Assembly (NCBI GenBank): GCA_003104975.1
Contig: PQAM01000010.1
Coordinates: 124,001-188,000 of the forward strand
Direction of reading: 5' to 3'
Source: Candidatus Methylomirabilota bacterium
GTDB taxonomy: Bacteria; Methylomirabilota; Methylomirabilia; Methylomirabilales; Methylomirabilaceae
DNA: 64,000 nucleotides
In this document: positions 62,314 through 64,000 of the stretch, piece after piece
Numbering within the stretch: the stretch's first letter is position 1
Layout of the letters: each line of letters starts with the position of its first letter
Program-made: the position numbers and the translations under genes
The notes under the pieces: generated by a model
Told to the model about the DNA's origin: nothing
The model's database searches: none
What the model saw: the letters and a program-made list of their open reading frames with translations, nothing else

Positions 62314-63427
62314 GGAGTACTTGCGGCACGCAGTGTGGCCGCGCTTTTCGCGCGTACTCGCCAGAGAGGAGATCTACCTCGCGAATCACTCGCTCGGCCG
62401 GCCGCCCGACCGGATGGCCGAAGACGTACGCGCGGCGCTCGACGTGTGGTATCGCGACATGGAGGGCGCCTGGCAGTTCTGGCTTCAGCAGCAAGAACGA
62501 TTTCGAGAACTCACGGCGACCCTGGTGGGCGCGCCACGCGCCGACTGTATCGTCCCCAAGACCAGTGCCGGCCAGGGTTTGCGGGCAGTGCTGAACGCGC
62601 TGCCGGGCAAGCCGCGCGTCGCGACCAGCGACGGCGAGTTCGACTCACTGGACTTTATCCTGCGCGTCTACCGCGAGCAGGGGCGAATCGATCTCGACCT
62701 CGCGCCCTGGCGTGAGCTCAGCATCGCAGGCGCGGATCTGATCGTCCTCTCGAGCGTCATGTTCCGTACCGGCGAGATCGTCGAGGACCTGCCGAACATT
62801 GTCCACCGCGCGCACGTCGCGGGCGCGCTGGTGCTGCTCGACGTCTACCACCACGTCGGCGCGCTGCCGCTCGATCTCGACGCGCTCGACGTCGATTTTG
62901 CAGTCGGCGGCTCGTACAAGTACACGCGCGGCGGGCCTGGCGCGGGCTGGCTCTATGTGCGCCCGGGGCTCGTCGAGACTCTGCGCACGCTCGACACCGG
63001 CTGGTTCTCGAAACAGGACGCCTTCTCCTACGCGCGGCCCGACCCCCCGAAGTACGGGCGCGGCGGGGACGCGTGGCTCGAGTCTACGCCGCCAGTGCTG
63101 GCGCCGGTGCAGGCGCTTGCCGGTCTCGAGCTTACCCTCGAACTCGGCGTCGAGGGTGTACGCGCGCACAACCTCGCTCAGAAGAGCCACCTCGCCTCGC
63201 TCCTCGCCGAACAAGGCGTCACGGTCGCTGGCGTCGGCGACGCATACGGCGCCTTCCTCACCGTCGTACATCCCGAGTCAGGTACGATCGCGAAGCAACT
63301 GCACGAGAAAGGGGTAAAGGTCGACGCGCGCGGCGAGTACTTGCGCGTCTGCCCCGATATGCTTAACTCCGAGGCGGAGCTCGAGCGAGCTGCGCGTCTG
63401 ATCGGCGCAGTGGTCAGCAAGCATTAA
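62291..63427 (+). CDS. kynU: Kynureninase
   Basis: 378 residues from ATG 62291, inside the end of kynA. PLP enzyme that splits kynurenine into anthranilate and alanine. The PLP Lys is in [17 protein letters not shown]; other motifs are [16 protein letters not shown] and [11 protein letters not shown]. No kynurenine formamidase or 3-monooxygenase is in the window, so anthranilate is the likelier product unless those genes are elsewhere. Confidence 0.93.
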   Translation: MSAPRFTEEYLRHAVWPRFSRVLAREEIYLANHSLGRPPDRMAEDVRAALDVWYRDMEGAWQFWLQQQERFRELTATLVGAPRADCIVPKTSAGQGLRAVLNALPGKPRVATSDGEFDSLDFILRVYREQGRIDLDLAPWRELSIAGADLIVLSSVMFRTGEIVEDLPNIVHRAHVAGALVLLDVYHHVGALPLDLDALDVDFAVGGSYKYTRGGPGAGWLYVRPGLVETLRTLDTGWFSKQDAFSYARPDPPKYGRGGDAWLESTPPVLAPVQALAGLELTLELGVEGVRAHNLAQKSHLASLLAEQGVTVAGVGDAYGAFLTVVHPESGTIAKQLHEKGVKVDARGEYLRVCPDMLNSEAELERAARLIGAVVSKH

Positions 63428-63610
63428 GGCGCTCGTTTTCGGGTTCGACGGCGCTTCCCGCCACGGCTGGCGCGATCAATTTCTGTTCTCAGGCAATCGA
63501 AAACAGATTGATGACAGGACGTCGAGACGCTCAGCGATATGCTACGTGTCTCGAGGTCGAAAACGGGCTAGGAGAGCGGATTTCGCCGATGTAGTGTTCA
63601 GGAAAAAGAC

Positions 63611-63638
63611 TTGACAGCCTTAGAATCGTCGCTAATAT
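63611..63638 (+). promoter_or_regulatory. Strong sigma70-like promoter for the last gene
   Basis: TTGACA (63611-63616), 16-bp spacer, TAATAT (63633-63638). It lies 88 bp before the start codon at 63726. Confidence 0.55.
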
Positions 63639-63725
63639 AAAAGTCAGATAGTGCGATGTGCAGCCCTTGGATCGTATAAGATGATGTGGTGGTCATGACC
63701 AGGGGTGCAAGGAGGTCAGACGACG

Positions 63726-64000
63726 ATGAGCGACCCGGAAAAAGGCTCGGCCCGGTTAAGTTCTTTCAGAAAGACGATGCGGAAGCTTTCCGAACAGCTT
63801 CCGGGGAACGAGACAACGTACAGCCGTAAGCTGACCCGGTACGAGGAGGAAATCGAGTCTCTTCAGGCACAGGTAAAGACACTCGAAGAGGAGATTTATC
63901 ACCTCCAGCGACGGCTGGATCAGACGCCGAAAGAGTTCGAATTCCTCCGATCCAAACTCGACCAGTCGCGTGAACAGTTGGGCCAGGCGCACAATCAGAA
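63726..64000 (+). CDS. Probable proteasome-activating AAA ATPase (Mpa/ARC-like), N-terminal part only
   Basis: The window ends inside this gene. ATG 63726 has a near-perfect AAGGAGGT nine bases upstream. The first 91 residues are hydrophilic: a Ser-rich start (MSDPEKGSARLSSFRKTMRK), then a long coiled coil (RYEEEIESLQAQVKTLEEEI, YHLQRRLDQTPKEFEFLRS, KLDQSREQLGQAH) like the N-terminal coiled coil of Mpa/ARC that captures Pup- or UBact-tagged proteins. The ATPase domain is outside the window, so the call rests on the coiled coil alone. Another coiled-coil protein is possible. Confidence 0.55.
   Translation, partial: MSDPEKGSARLSSFRKTMRKLSEQLPGNETTYSRKLTRYEEEIESLQAQVKTLEEEIYHLQRRLDQTPKEFEFLRSKLDQSREQLGQAHNQ

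Noticed and set aside
1-64000. CRISPR arrays, tRNA or rRNA genes
   Set aside because: No regularly spaced direct repeats of CRISPR type and no tRNA-like T-loop/CCA ends or rRNA sequence were recognised.

Overview
The window looks like part of a chromosome from a Gram-negative, moderately GC-rich bacterium that can respire nitrogen oxides. RND/TolC-type efflux, lipoproteins and secreted proteins indicate an outer membrane. A quinol-dependent nitric oxide reductase, a type III polyketide synthase cluster and the start of what looks like a proteasome-activating ATPase together suggest the NC10 phylum (Methylomirabilis-like). That placement is inference from gene content; no rRNA or other marker is present. 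No tRNA, rRNA or CRISPR array was found.

Layout. 0-6.3 kb: a Czc/Cus-type heavy-metal efflux operon on the minus strand. 6.3-9.7 kb: a minus-strand housekeeping cluster (Mut7-C protein, fmt, rsmB, PASTA protein). 9.8-13.3 kb: a poorly coding accessory stretch with a broken restriction-modification pair, a frameshifted zinc-ribbon gene, a secreted CAP protein, about 0.8 kb of apparently structured non-coding DNA and a small membrane protein. 13.4-16.6 kb: the nitric oxide reductase, with a candidate promoter and a short coupled upstream ORF, then a secreted protein. 16.6-19.3 kb: a phosphonate-type ABC transporter without an intact binding protein. 19.6-24.3 kb: small lipoproteins, a receiver-domain gene and an NtrC-type two-component pair. 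24.4-30.1 kb: a cupredoxin-like lipoprotein, a type III PKS-methyltransferase-FAD reductase operon, another methyltransferase, a radical-SAM pseudogene and a Gly/His/Tyr-rich secreted protein. 30.3-37.6 kb: the complete glycine decarboxylase T-H-P1-P2 set, thiD, endonuclease V and an SDR.

37.6-48.9 kb is a defence and mobile island. It holds VapBC, a caspase/CHAT-like protease gene with a Cys/His tail, HicBA, a type I restriction system whose M and S reading frames are separated by a frameshift, a PIN toxin with an unusually large partner, remnants of HicB and HigA, and a Phd/PIN pair. Two related ~280-bp repeats with attC-like ends sit about 32 bp before the protease gene and before hsdR. 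This is the best place in the window to look for an undescribed system.

49.0-57.1 kb is a compact minus-strand signalling operon: response regulator-PP2C phosphatase, hybrid histidine kinase, Hpt protein, STAS protein, RsbW-like kinase, and then glycogen phosphorylase three bases later. It joins a phosphorelay, a partner switch and a storage-carbon enzyme. 57.3-60.7 kb encodes a 2-oxoacid dehydrogenase (E1alpha, E1beta, E2). 61.5-63.4 kb encodes tryptophan dioxygenase and kynureninase. The window ends inside a coiled-coil protein resembling the N-terminus of the Mpa/ARC proteasomal ATPase. Short 7-bp-period tandem repeats and several palindromic repeat families lie between genes throughout.
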